This document shows, piece by piece, positions 9,428 through 17,400 of a stretch of 64,000 nucleotides of DNA. The stretch's first letter is position 1. Each line of letters opens with the position of its first letter. This stretch comes from Microbacterium sp. Leaf159 (GTDB taxonomy: Bacteria; Actinomycetota; Actinomycetes; Actinomycetales; Microbacteriaceae). The notes beneath the pieces were generated by a model that was not told the origin of the DNA, did not search any database, and worked only from the letters and a program-made list of their open reading frames with translations. The stretch is from the NCBI RefSeq assembly GCF_001423615.1, contig NZ_LMOU01000001.1, forward strand, positions 2,251,954-2,315,953, given 5' to 3'. The position numbers and the translations under genes were made by a program.

Positions 9428-11971
9428 TTGGCATCACTGCTCTACCGTCTGGGTTCTTTCGCTGCGCGCAAGGCGTGGACGGTGATCGTCTCGTGGGTCC
9501 TCATTCTCGGCCTGGGCGTCGGCGCGTTCCTCACGCTCGGCGGCACGCTGAGCAACAGCTTCGACATCCCCGGCACCGCCTCGGGTGCCGTGACCGACCA
9601 GCTCGCCGAGAAGCTGCCAGACACCGCGGGCGGCACCGGCACGGTGGTCTATCAGACGACCGACGGCTCGGCCTTCACCGAGCAGCAGAAGCAGGACATC
9701 TCCGCCCTCGCGAAGAGCGCCGAGGACCTCGACGGGGTCGCATCGGTGGTCGACCCGTTCGACGCCCAGCAGCAGCAGGCCGTGCAGGCGCAGGATCTCG
9801 CCGACGGCAAGGACCAGATCGAAGGCGGCCGCGCCCAGCTGGATGCCGGTCAGACACAGCTCGATGACGGACGCACCCAGCTCGACGCGGGTCTCGAACA
9901 GCTCACCACCGCTCGGTCGCAGGCCGAAGCGGGGGGTGCTCCTTCTGCACAGCTCGCCGCTCTCGACGCGCAGATCGCCGCGCTCAACGCACAGCTCGCC
10001 GAGCTCGACGCCCAGCAGAAAACGATCGACGAGTCGCGCGCCGAGCTCGACGCCAACGCCGAGAAGGTCGATCTCGGGTCCACGCTCCTCGATCTCACGA
10101 ACGGCATCGGTGTCGTGTCCGACGACGGCTCGACAGCGATCGTCAACGTCTCGTTCGAAGACCCCCGCCTCGAGCTCTCCGAAGAGGTCAAGGAAGGCAC
10201 GATCGAGCACTTCGAGTCGTCCCCGATCGATGGCGTCGAGGTCGACTTCGGCACCGACATCGCGCAGGGCGTGCCCGAGATCTTCGGCGTCGGCGAGGCG
10301 ATCGGCCTCGCATTCGCCGCGATCGTGCTGATCGTGATGCTCGGCTCACTCATCGGCGCCGCACTGCCGATCGTGACCGCAGTCGTCGGCGTGGGTGTCG
10401 GCGTGACCGCATCCCTCGCCTTCTCGGGCGTCGTCGACATGGCATCCGTCACCCCGGTCCTCGGTGTCATGCTCGGCCTCGCCGTCGGCATCGACTACTC
10501 GCTCTTCATCGTCAATCGACACCGCAAGCAGCTCCTCAACGGTGTTCCGGTTCGGGAATCCATCGGGCTCGCGACCGGTACCTCGGGCACGGCGGTCGTG
10601 TTCGCCGGAACCACGGTCATCGTCGCGCTGCTCGCCCTCAATGTGACGGGCGTGCCGTTCCTCGGGCTCATGGGCACGGTCGGCGCGGTCTGCGTCGCGG
10701 TCGCCGTGCTCGTCGCGATCACACTCGCCCCCGCTATTCTCGGGCTCGTCGGCACCCGCCTGCTCAGCGGCAAGGCCCGCGCCACGATCGGCCAGCCGCA
10801 CGCCGCGGGCAAGCCCGTCACGCGCATGTCGACGCTGCGCGCGATCGTCACCGTACTCGTCAGCGTGATCGCGCTGCTGATCGTCGCGATCCCCTCGATG
10901 TCGCTGCGGCTCGGCCTGCCCGACGGTGCGAGCGAGCCCTCGGACTCGACCAGCTACCGCGCGTTCCACATCGTCGACGAGCAGTTCGGCGAAGGCGCGA
11001 ACGGGCCGCTGCTCGTCACCGCCACCCTCGACGACGCCGTGAGCGACGACGACCTTCTCGCCACCCAGGTCGAGGTCGCCCAGAAGATCGCCGATCAGGA
11101 TGACGTCATCGCTGTCGCCCCGATCGCGACGTCCGACGACAACACGCTGCTCGCGTTCCAGGTGCTGCCGGCCGAAGGCCCGAACAGCGCATCGACCGAG
11201 AAGCTCGTGCAGGACATCCGCGCCCTGCCCCAGCTCGACGGCGGAATCACGCTCGGCGTCGCCGGTCAGGCTGCGACCAACATCGACATCTCCGAAGCAC
11301 TCGCGGGCGTCCTGCCCCTCTACCTCGTGGTCGTGGTCGGGCTCTCGCTGCTCATCATGATCGTCGTGTTCCGCTCACTGCTCGTGCCGATCATCGCCAC
11401 CGGCGGGTTCGTGCTCTCGCTGTTCGCGACCTACGGCCTGATCGTCGCCGTGTTCCAGTGGGGCTGGGGTGCAGACCTCATCGGCCTGGACACACCGGGA
11501 CCGATCCTGAGCTTCCTGCCGGTGATCCTCGTCGGCATCCTGTTCGGGTTGGCGATGGACTACCAGCTCTTCCTCGCCTCGGGGATGCGCGAAGCGTACG
11601 TGCACGGAGCGTCCGCTCGGGATGCCGTCGCGCAGGGCTTCCGCGCAGGCCGCTCGGTCGTCATCGCCGCAGCCCTCATCATGGTCTCGGTGTTCGGCGG
11701 GTTCATCTTCTCGGAGTCGACCATCATCCGCTCGATCGGCTTCGGCTTGGCCTTCGGTGTCCTGCTCGACGCCTTCGTCGTGCGGATGCTGCTCATGCCG
11801 GCGCTCATGCACCTGCTCGGCCGGTCGGCCTGGTGGCTGCCGCGGTGGCTCGACCGCATCCTCCCGAACGTCGACATGGAAGGTGCAGCGCTCGAGCGCG
11901 ACCACCCCGGCGTGCGGACGGACACGGTTCAGGTCGTGCCGAGCACGGAAAAGGCGACCGACGCGCGCTGA
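9428..11971 (+). CDS. MMPL family (RND-like) transporter
   Basis: A large inner-membrane exporter of 847 aa, driven by proton motive force in this family, moving lipids, drugs or siderophores. TM1 is near residues 15-38. A long helical region follows (residues about 110-205) with repeated QLDAGQTQLDDGRTQLDAGLEQL-type heptads, likely coiled coil. Then come five TM segments (MLGLAVGIDYSLFIVNRHRK carries the conserved GxDYxLF), a second extracytoplasmic loop, and a second TM bundle with the matching GLAMDYQLFLASGMREA. TTG 9428 is chosen because AAGGAG lies about 6 nt upstream; an ATG at 9401 is in frame but overlaps the promoter. Probably repressed by the divergent TetR. Confidence 0.9.
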   Translation: MASLLYRLGSFAARKAWTVIVSWVLILGLGVGAFLTLGGTLSNSFDIPGTASGAVTDQLAEKLPDTAGGTGTVVYQTTDGSAFTEQQKQDISALAKSAEDLDGVASVVDPFDAQQQQAVQAQDLADGKDQIEGGRAQLDAGQTQLDDGRTQLDAGLEQLTTARSQAEAGGAPSAQLAALDAQIAALNAQLAELDAQQKTIDESRAELDANAEKVDLGSTLLDLTNGIGVVSDDGSTAIVNVSFEDPRLELSEEVKEGTIEHFESSPIDGVEVDFGTDIAQGVPEIFGVGEAIGLAFAAIVLIVMLGSLIGAALPIVTAVVGVGVGVTASLAFSGVVDMASVTPVLGVMLGLAVGIDYSLFIVNRHRKQLLNGVPVRESIGLATGTSGTAVVFAGTTVIVALLALNVTGVPFLGLMGTVGAVCVAVAVLVAITLAPAILGLVGTRLLSGKARATIGQPHAAGKPVTRMSTLRAIVTVLVSVIALLIVAIPSMSLRLGLPDGASEPSDSTSYRAFHIVDEQFGEGANGPLLVTATLDDAVSDDDLLATQVEVAQKIADQDDVIAVAPIATSDDNTLLAFQVLPAEGPNSASTEKLVQDIRALPQLDGGITLGVAGQAATNIDISEALAGVLPLYLVVVVGLSLLIMIVVFRSLLVPIIATGGFVLSLFATYGLIVAVFQWGWGADLIGLDTPGPILSFLPVILVGILFGLAMDYQLFLASGMREAYVHGASARDAVAQGFRAGRSVVIAAALIMVSVFGGFIFSESTIIRSIGFGLAFGVLLDAFVVRMLLMPALMHLLGRSAWWLPRWLDRILPNVDMEGAALERDHPGVRTDTVQVVPSTEKATDAR

Positions 11972-11997
11972 CCGCGCTCTCGCGCTCGCGAGATATC

Positions 11998-12040
11998 GCG
12001 CATCGAAGGAGTCGATCCGAGGATCACTCCTTCGATGCGC
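11998..12040 (+). terminator. Long hairpin, probable terminator after the MMPL gene
   Basis: GCGCATCGAAGGAGT (11998-12012) pairs perfectly with ACTCCTTCGATGCGC (12026-12040). The loop contains GATCC/GGATC, extending the stem to about 20 pairs. It starts 26 bp after the MMPL stop. No T-run follows, as is common in high-GC actinobacteria. Confidence 0.6.
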
Positions 12041-12134
12041 ACGTCTCCCTCGCAGTGTGCGGCGTGCACGAACACGCGCCGTCCACGCCCCCCCCGGATC
12101 GCCAGCGCCTCTTCCGTGCGGGGGATCGCGTGGG

Positions 12135-12140
12135 TAGCCT
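12135..12140 (+). promoter_or_regulatory. Candidate -10 box (TAGCCT) for the cupin gene
   Basis: TAGCCT fits the TAnnnT -10 pattern and lies 20 bp before the cupin ATG, which has AAGGAGG at 12149-12155. No -35 is evident. Confidence 0.35.
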
Positions 12141-12159
12141 CGGCGAGCAAGGAGGCATC

Positions 12160-12483
12160 ATGACGATCCATCCCGTAGACGCCGCCCGCGATGCCGATAT
12201 CGAGGGCTACCTGATCGGCTCCCCCGTGAGCATCATGCGCGAGTACATCGCGAGACCAGGCGCAGGGCCACGGCTGCACCGGCATCCGTACGTCGAGACC
12301 TTCGTGATCCGCGCCGGCCGCGCTCTCTTCACCGTAGGTGACGAGCAGGTCGTCGGTAGCGGAGGGCAGGTGCTGGTCGTTCCGGCGCTCGTCGACCACC
12401 GCTTCGAAGTGCTCGACGGCGGCACCTATGAGGCCACCCACATCCATGCCAGCGACCGGTTCATCACGGAGTGGCTCGAGTAG
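12160..12483 (+). CDS. Cupin-domain protein
   Basis: A small single-domain cupin of 107 aa. The metal-binding motif 1 is visible as PRLHRHPYVETFVIRAGRA (HxH with a following E), and motif 2 appears as VPALVDHRFEVLDGG, giving two histidines, a glutamate and a third histidine for metal binding. Such small cupins act as isomerases, dioxygenases or binding proteins; the substrate cannot be read here. ATG 12160 has AAGGAGG 5 nt upstream. It stands alone, with a hairpin before it and a repeat-containing convergent spacer after it. Confidence 0.8.
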   Translation: MTIHPVDAARDADIEGYLIGSPVSIMREYIARPGAGPRLHRHPYVETFVIRAGRALFTVGDEQVVGSGGQVLVVPALVDHRFEVLDGGTYEATHIHASDRFITEWLE

Positions 12484-12576
12484 TCACCCGCGGGCAGCGG
12501 CCGGATGTTCGATACCGCCGGGCTGGCCGCTTGCACACCCGCATGCCCAGATCACAGGTGCAGGCCGGATCTGGGG

Positions 12577-12615
12577 TTCTCGGTCTGCATCCGTGATCCG
12601 AGCATGCAGATGTGC
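12577..12615. repeat. Dispersed intergenic element, copy 2
   Basis: This stretch matches the reverse complement of 16876-16914, sharing TTCTCGG-n-CTGCAT-n-CGTGATCCGAGCAT-n-CA-nn-TGTGC. A second weaker block upstream (12541-12570) also aligns, so the whole element is roughly 75 bp. It lies between the convergent cupin and TetR genes. Confidence 0.65.
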
Positions 12616-12648
12616 ACCGAATGCGGTCGGATCAGCGGGATGGGTGGC

Positions 12649-13275
12649 TCAGGCGACCATCCCGCGCCAGATCACCTCGACCGCGGCGCGCAGCCGTGCC
12701 GCCACCGCGGGGTTGTCCATCCGATCGCCGCGCACGACGATCTGGTAGTACGCGGTGCCGGCGATCGCATCGAAGCACGCCTCGACATCGAGATCGGCCC
12801 GCAGCTCTCCGCGCGCGATCCCGGCGCGCAGCGCGTTCACCAGCGGCACCCGCCGTCGCGACACATGCGATTGCCAGTACGCCTTCTGCAGGGCACGGTC
12901 CGACATGACGAGACGGATGCGCTGCCGGAAGCGCTCTTCCGAGTACCCCGACACCGCCAGTGCGACGCTGCTGCCGCCGAGGCCGAAGCCGTCGACCAGC
13001 GCCTCGCGCAGATCGACGCCGTCCGGATACTCGGGCGGGATCGTGCGCCCGACGTCGAGGGCCGCCGCGATCAGCGTCGTGAGCGACGGCCACCGCCGAT
13101 ACAGCGCGGCGCGGCTCACACCGCTCCGAGCGACGACGCGGCTCACGGTCACCTCGTCGCCCGCGTCGATGATCTCGAGCGTCGCGGCGACGATCTGGCC
13201 GTCCATGTCCTCATCACGCGGGCGACCGGGGCGACGGCGAACCGCTGCCCCGGCATCCCGCTCCACAGTCGTCAC
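12649..13275 (-). CDS. TetR family regulator, last gene of the phn operon
   Basis: A 208-aa regulator. After a basic tail (RRRPGRPRDEDMDGQI) comes the TetR HTH: VAATLEIIDAGDEVTVSRVVARSGVSRAALYRRWPSLTTL. The C-terminal ligand domain has no specific signature. GTG 13275 overlaps the TGA of the phosphatase gene (GTGA), so it is the last cistron of phnD-phnC-phnE-phosphatase-tetR and probably reports on a compound handled by that operon. Which promoter it controls is not evident. Confidence 0.85.
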   Translation of the reverse strand: MTTVERDAGAAVRRRPGRPRDEDMDGQIVAATLEIIDAGDEVTVSRVVARSGVSRAALYRRWPSLTTLIAAALDVGRTIPPEYPDGVDLREALVDGFGLGGSSVALAVSGYSEERFRQRIRLVMSDRALQKAYWQSHVSRRRVPLVNALRAGIARGELRADLDVEACFDAIAGTAYYQIVVRGDRMDNPAVAARLRAAVEVIWRGMVA

Positions 13276-14039
13276 GCGCTGAGCGCCCGCTCACGGAGCC
13301 GCGCAACGGTCGCATCCGACAGTCCGGCCGCGCGAAGAGGCGCGAGGGCATCGCCGTGCTGTTCGCGGAGGGTGTCGAGCAGCGTGCGCATCGACACTTC
13401 CATGGATCCCTCGAGAAGCGAAGAGGTCGAGGCGACGGCATCCGCATCGAATCCGAGGGCCTTCCACATCGCCCCCATCACGGGTGCGGTGCGCTGCATG
13501 ATCGCGACCATATTGCCGCCGGTGAGGGCGTAGTCGGCGACGATGTCGTCATCCGCCGCTCCGAGCGCGAGCAGCAGCATCGCCGCCACCACACCGGTGC
13601 GATCCCGTCCGGCGGCGCAGTGGAACGCCGCGGTTCCCGGGGTGTGGGCGATCACGTTCAGCGCCGTGACCAGCTGGGGAGCTGCCACTTCGACCATCCG
13701 CAGGTACATCTGGCCCATGGCGTCGTGGCTGAGCTCGGTGGCCCCTTCGCCCATCGAGCGTCCGACATCCGCGATCAGCGGCAGGTGGTGGTACGCGACG
13801 GGGTAGTCGGCGAGGGGTCCGCGGCCGGTCACCGACACCTCCAGCGGCGAGCGCAGATCGATGATCGCGGTGAGCCCTGCGGCGACGAGCTGCGACGCGA
13901 TCTCGGTCGTGACGTACGCGAGGTCGTCGGTGCGGATCGCGAGACCTTCGCGCAGCACTCCCCCGTCGATCGGGATTCCGCCGAGGTCGCGCAGGTTGAC
14001 GGGGGCGCTGAGCACCAGGTCGATGTCGGCGATGGTCAT
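13272..14039 (-). CDS. Tyrosine-protein-phosphatase-type (Cys-based) phosphatase
   Basis: A 255-aa protein of the bacterial Y_phosphatase3 type (low-specificity tyrosine/lipid/inositol phosphatases). The P-loop HCAAGRDRTG (C-x5-R) is complete, with upstream LRDLGGIPIDGGVLREG (the common N-terminal NFRDLGG-type motif) and a DLRSPLE block. The mechanism goes through a phosphocysteine intermediate. ATG 14039 has AAGGAG 7 nt upstream; it overlaps the phnE stop (ATGA) and its own stop overlaps the TetR start. Its place inside a phosphonate-type uptake operon suggests it dephosphorylates an imported phosphate ester, though this is inference. No signal peptide, so cytoplasmic. Confidence 0.85.
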   Translation of the reverse strand: MTIADIDLVLSAPVNLRDLGGIPIDGGVLREGLAIRTDDLAYVTTEIASQLVAAGLTAIIDLRSPLEVSVTGRGPLADYPVAYHHLPLIADVGRSMGEGATELSHDAMGQMYLRMVEVAAPQLVTALNVIAHTPGTAAFHCAAGRDRTGVVAAMLLLALGAADDDIVADYALTGGNMVAIMQRTAPVMGAMWKALGFDADAVASTSSLLEGSMEVSMRTLLDTLREQHGDALAPLRAAGLSDATVARLRERALSA

Positions 14040-14884
14040 GTGATTCTCCTTCGGATGAGGGCACTGCCCTGGTCGATCGCCGTGACGAGCACGATGATGC
14101 AGATGATGATGGCGCTGAGGTGGCCGTAGTCGTACATGCGCATGGCGGTGGTCAGCTCGAGGCCGATGCCGCCGGCTCCGACGAGACCGAGGATGGTCGC
14201 GCCGCGCACGTTGCCCTCGAACAGCAGCAGCGTGTAAGACGTGAGCAGCGGTGCGGCCTGCGGCAGGATGCCGTACTGGATGACCTGCCTCTTCGACGCG
14301 CCGACCGCCTCCATCGCGACGACGGGCCCGCGGTCGACCTGCTCCATGGCCTCGGCGAAGATCTTGCCGATCGACCCGATGGATCCGAGGGTCATGGCCA
14401 GGATTCCGGCGAACGGACCGAGTCCGACGGCCGAGACGAACATGAGCGCGAAGACGAGGTCTGGCACCGAGCGGATGATGTTCATCACCCATCTCGTCGG
14501 GTAGTAGACCCACTTGGGCGCGATGTTCGACGAGGCCCCGAAGGCGGCGAGCAGCGACAGCACGGCCCCGAGCACGGTTCCGACGACCGCCATCTGGAAC
14601 GTCTCGAGCAGCAGCGCGAGGATCGTGCCGATCTTCGAGAAGTCCGGCGGGAACAGGCGCGACAGGAACTCGCCCATGTTGACCGCGCCGTCGCCCAGCT
14701 TGATGAAGTTGAACTCGGCGCCGTTGAACGACCAGATCAGCAGCAGCGCGGCGATCGGCAGTCCGATCAGGAATCGCGCACGCGGCACCCGGAACGCACG
14801 CTCGAGCCGAGAGCGCTCGGCCGCGTCGAGCGCGGGACGAGTCGTCGGGCGTTCCGTCGGGCGGGGATCAGTGGTGAGCGTCAT
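14036..14884 (-). CDS. phnE: Phosphonate-type ABC transporter permease PhnE
   Basis: A membrane subunit of 282 aa. Sequence hallmarks: LALLLETFQMAVVGTVLGAVLSLLAAFGASSN, RSVPDLVFALMFVSAVGLGPFAGILAM, the EAA-type loop EAMEQVDRGPVVAMEAVGASKRQVIQYGILPQAAP that contacts the ATPase, and GLVGAGGIGLELTTAMRMYDY near the end. About six TM helices. ATG 14884 overlaps the end of phnC by 17 bp. With PhnC and PhnD it forms an importer for phosphonates, phosphite or related phosphorus compounds. No C-P lyase or phosphonatase gene is in this window. Confidence 0.92.
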   Translation of the reverse strand: MTLTTDPRPTERPTTRPALDAAERSRLERAFRVPRARFLIGLPIAALLLIWSFNGAEFNFIKLGDGAVNMGEFLSRLFPPDFSKIGTILALLLETFQMAVVGTVLGAVLSLLAAFGASSNIAPKWVYYPTRWVMNIIRSVPDLVFALMFVSAVGLGPFAGILAMTLGSIGSIGKIFAEAMEQVDRGPVVAMEAVGASKRQVIQYGILPQAAPLLTSYTLLLFEGNVRGATILGLVGAGGIGLELTTAMRMYDYGHLSAIIICIIVLVTAIDQGSALIRRRIT

Positions 14885-15695
14885 CGTCGTGCTCCTCGTC
14901 GTCGTAGAGCGGCGCGAGGGCCGCGGCATCCAGCTGCGATGTGGCGCCGGCGACCAGCATCCGTCCGTGCCGCAGGCCGATGATGCGGTCGCTGTGCGCG
15001 AGCGCCAGCGGCAGCACATGCAGGCTGACGAGCACGGGGATGCCGTCTTCGGTGGCGATCTCGCGCAGCAGTTCGAGCACCGAGTCCGCGAGCTTCGGAT
15101 CGAGCGACGCGACCGGCTCATCCGCCAGGATCACCTTCGGCTGCTGCATGAGTGCGCGGGCGATCGCGACGCGCTGCTGCTGTCCACCCGAGAGCGAGCG
15201 GGCGGGGGCGTTCGCCTTGTGGGCGATGCCGACCCGGTCGAGCAGTTCGAGCGCGCGGCGACGGTGCGCGCTCGAGAAGCCGCCGACCATGTTGATGGGT
15301 CCGGCGCCGTGCAGTGCACCCGTGAGCACGTTGGTCAGCACGCTGAGCCGGGGGATCAGGTTGAACTGCTGGAACACCTGTCCGACATCCGAGCGCAGGG
15401 TGCGCAGCTCGCCGCGGCCGAGGTTGGTGACATCGTGCCCTGCGACCCGCACAGAGCCCGCCGAGATCGGAGCGAAGCCGGTGAGACTGCGCATCAGCGT
15501 CGACTTGCCCGAGCCTGAGGCACCGAGCAGAGCGACCATCTCGCCAGGGAACAGGTCGAGATCGACGCCGTCGAGCACGGTGGTCGTGTCGTACGCGACG
15601 CTGAGGTCGCGCACGGTCACGAGCGGCAGGGTCTGACGGAGTTCCGCGGTGGGGGTGCGGGTGGTGGATGCCGCGGCATCCGCTCCCATCCCCAT
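14868..15695 (-). CDS. phnC: Phosphonate-type ABC transporter ATP-binding protein PhnC
   Basis: A 275-aa ATPase. Walker A is GASGSGKST, the Q-loop is in VGQVFQQFNLIPRLSVLTNVLTGALHG, the signature is LSGGQQQR, Walker B is VILADEPVASLD, and the H-loop is in VLVSLHVLPLALAHSDRI. The FNLIPRLSVLTNVL stretch is typical of PhnC. Start at ATG 15695 (MGMGADAAA), with AGGAGA about 6 nt upstream; the frame is open further upstream, but that part lies in the 137-bp gap after phnD. The C-terminus is acidic and His-rich (DDEEHDDDAHH). Confidence 0.92.
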   Translation of the reverse strand: MGMGADAAASTTRTPTAELRQTLPLVTVRDLSVAYDTTTVLDGVDLDLFPGEMVALLGASGSGKSTLMRSLTGFAPISAGSVRVAGHDVTNLGRGELRTLRSDVGQVFQQFNLIPRLSVLTNVLTGALHGAGPINMVGGFSSAHRRRALELLDRVGIAHKANAPARSLSGGQQQRVAIARALMQQPKVILADEPVASLDPKLADSVLELLREIATEDGIPVLVSLHVLPLALAHSDRIIGLRHGRMLVAGATSQLDAAALAPLYDDEEHDDDAHH

Positions 15696-15832
15696 CGCGT
15701 TCTCCTGCGCGATCGCCGTCGGAAAGCTCAGACCAGCGGATGCCTGCTCGGCACGTCGAGACGCGGCACGCCGTGCGGGGGCCGTTCCGTCTGGGTTCTC
15801 CCGTGAGCCGAGGGCGGAGAGTGCGGGACTCG

Positions 15833-16735
15833 TCACTTGAGGTCCTCGAGCTCGACCCCGGCGACCGCGGCGATCTCGGCGAAGGAGGCGAACGACGAGC
15901 CGTCGGGGTCGACGGTCTGCTCGGCGGCGGCGAAGGCCCCGTAAGCTCCGAGACGCTCGGCGTTCTCGGGCGAGAAGACCTCGGCGATGCCCTCCTGGAT
16001 GACCTTGCGAGTGTCGGCGTCGAGCGACTGGCGTCCGAGCACCGCACCCTGGATGTCCATGGCCGGGCTCTCTCCTACCGCCCGCCACTCGCCATCGGCG
16101 AACGGGAACATCGGGGCGCCGAGCTCGGTCAGCATGACGGCGGTGCAGGCGGCATCCACCTGTCCCTGCTGGAGTGCCGCGAAACTGCCCTCGTGCCCAC
16201 CGGCGAAGATCGCCTCGTAGTCGGTGCCCTGCTCGAGGCCCGCCTCGTGAAGCATGTACACCGGCATGAAGTAGCCCGAGCTCGAAGCCTGGTCGGCGAA
16301 CGCGACGGTCTTGCCCTCGAGGTCCTCGACGGTCTCGATCGGCGAGTCGTTCAGCACGACGCAGGTGGAGACGGGCTTGCCGTCGCCCTGGAACGCGACC
16401 AGCGCGTCGACCTCGCCGGTGTTGACGGCGAGAGCAGAGGGGAAGCCGCTCATGATGCCGATGTCGACGTGGTCGGCGCGGATCGCCTCGACGACGCTGA
16501 GGTAGTCGGGCACATCGGTGATCTCGACGTCGCGCCCGGTGGCGGCCTCGAGGAGCTCGGCGAAGACCTCGATCGGGTTCTCGGCGGTGGGGTCTTCGCC
16601 GACGGGGATCGTCGCGATGGTGATCGGAGCGTTCGGGTCGGCGGGGGCCGCTTCGGCGGACGGGCTCTGGCAGCCGGTCAGGGCGAGGGCGGCGACGCCG
16701 AGGAGGCCGACGGCGGGCAGGGTGAGGCGGCGCAT
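15833..16735 (-). CDS. phnD: Phosphate/phosphite/phosphonate ABC transporter substrate-binding lipoprotein
   Basis: A 300-aa exported lipoprotein. The signal peptide MRRLTLPAVGLLGVAALALTGC ends in a lipobox (LTGC), so it is anchored outside the membrane. Mature features fit the PhnD family: ITIATIPVGEDPTAENPIEVFAELLEAATG, YLSVVEAIRADHVDIGIMSGFPSALA, GKTVAFADQASSSGYFMPVYMLHEAG and AALQQGQVDAACTAVM. ATG 16735 has AAAGG about 5 nt upstream. It leads the phnD-phnC-phnE-phosphatase-tetR operon. A possible promoter is TTGCCT (16803-16808) with AATACT (16779-16784), 18-bp spacing, minus strand. Confidence 0.9.
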   Translation of the reverse strand: MRRLTLPAVGLLGVAALALTGCQSPSAEAAPADPNAPITIATIPVGEDPTAENPIEVFAELLEAATGRDVEITDVPDYLSVVEAIRADHVDIGIMSGFPSALAVNTGEVDALVAFQGDGKPVSTCVVLNDSPIETVEDLEGKTVAFADQASSSGYFMPVYMLHEAGLEQGTDYEAIFAGGHEGSFAALQQGQVDAACTAVMLTELGAPMFPFADGEWRAVGESPAMDIQGAVLGRQSLDADTRKVIQEGIAEVFSPENAERLGAYGAFAAAEQTVDPDGSSFASFAEIAAVAGVELEDLK

Positions 16736-16875
16736 GATGACCTTTCGGGAGGAGATGTTCCCGAATTCCGAGAACAGGAGTATTCCAACTCGCGAAGGTG
16801 ACAGGCAATTACGAGACCGCCGTACTCGAAACGGAACGCTGGATGAACGACTGGTGACGGCGTTCGGGGTTGCGC

Positions 16876-16970
16876 GCACACTTGGATGCTCGGATCACGA
16901 ATGCAGGCCGAGAAACCGGATTCCCGACTTGCACGTGTGTTCTGGACCTGCAGATGTGATCCCGAGCGCT
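16876..16970. repeat. Dispersed intergenic element, copy 3 (fullest)
   Basis: Inverted relative to the copy at 12577-12615. Blocks GGATCACGAATGCAG and CTGCAGATGTGATCC within it are themselves imperfect inverted repeats, so the element can fold into a stem. It lies outside all coding regions. Confidence 0.65.
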
Positions 16971-17019
16971 TCTCCCTCGGGCGACCACCGAGCCTAGACC
17001 GGATGTCGGAGCCCCGGCC

Positions 17020-17025
17020 TAGAGT
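17020..17025 (+). promoter_or_regulatory. -10 box (TAGAGT), probably giving a leaderless mRNA
   Basis: TAGAGT ends 6 bp before the ATG at 17032, and no Shine-Dalgarno is present. Transcription would start at or next to the start codon, a frequent arrangement in actinobacteria. Confidence 0.45.
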
Positions 17026-17031
17026 GTGCGG

Positions 17032-17382
17032 ATGACGTCGGATGCCCGCTCTCGCCTCGCGCTGTTGCGTGCCGAAGCGGCGGCTCGGGTCGCATCGACG
17101 GCGGCGACCCTCGCCGAGCTGATGCACGACCGCGAGGGATCGAACGACGACGACGAGCACGACCCCGAGGGCGTCACGCTCTCGTCGGAGTGGTCACGAC
17201 TGACGGGGCTCGCCGACGCAGCGGCATCCGAACTCCAGCAGGTCGACGACGCGATCGCACGCCTGGATGCCGGCACCTACGGCGTCTGCGCGAACTGCGG
17301 CCGACCGATTCCCGAGGCGCGACTCGCGGTGCGCCCGTTCGCCACCCACTGCGTCGCCTGTGCCGAGAAGCTCGGCCTCTGA
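17032..17382 (+). CDS. TraR/DksA C4-type zinc-finger protein
   Basis: A 116-aa protein with an N-terminal helical region (LALLRAEAAARVASTAATLAELM) and an acidic linker, then the DksA-type end QQVDDAIARLDAGTYGVCANCGRPIPEARLAVRPFATHCVACAEKLG. The four cysteines CxxC...CxxC are intact. Family members bind RNA polymerase through the secondary channel or act as small zinc proteins; actinobacterial versions are poorly characterised. ATG 17032 is chosen over GTG 17026 because the TAGAGT box 6 bp upstream points to a leaderless start. It converges with the dehydrogenase at 17401. Confidence 0.82.
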   Translation: MTSDARSRLALLRAEAAARVASTAATLAELMHDREGSNDDDEHDPEGVTLSSEWSRLTGLADAAASELQQVDDAIARLDAGTYGVCANCGRPIPEARLAVRPFATHCVACAEKLGL

Positions 17383-17400
17383 CCCCGGGCTGGGCCGCCG

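Larger units (their letters stand above)
16736..17031. promoter_or_regulatory. Divergent spacer between phnD and the DksA-like gene
   Basis: The 296-bp spacer holds the phnD promoter candidate (minus strand -35 TTGCCT at 16803-16808, -10 AATACT at 16779-16784), a dispersed intergenic element (16876-16970), and the TAGAGT -10 box of the DksA-like gene. I see no clear PhoP/PHO-box direct repeats. Confidence 0.4.
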
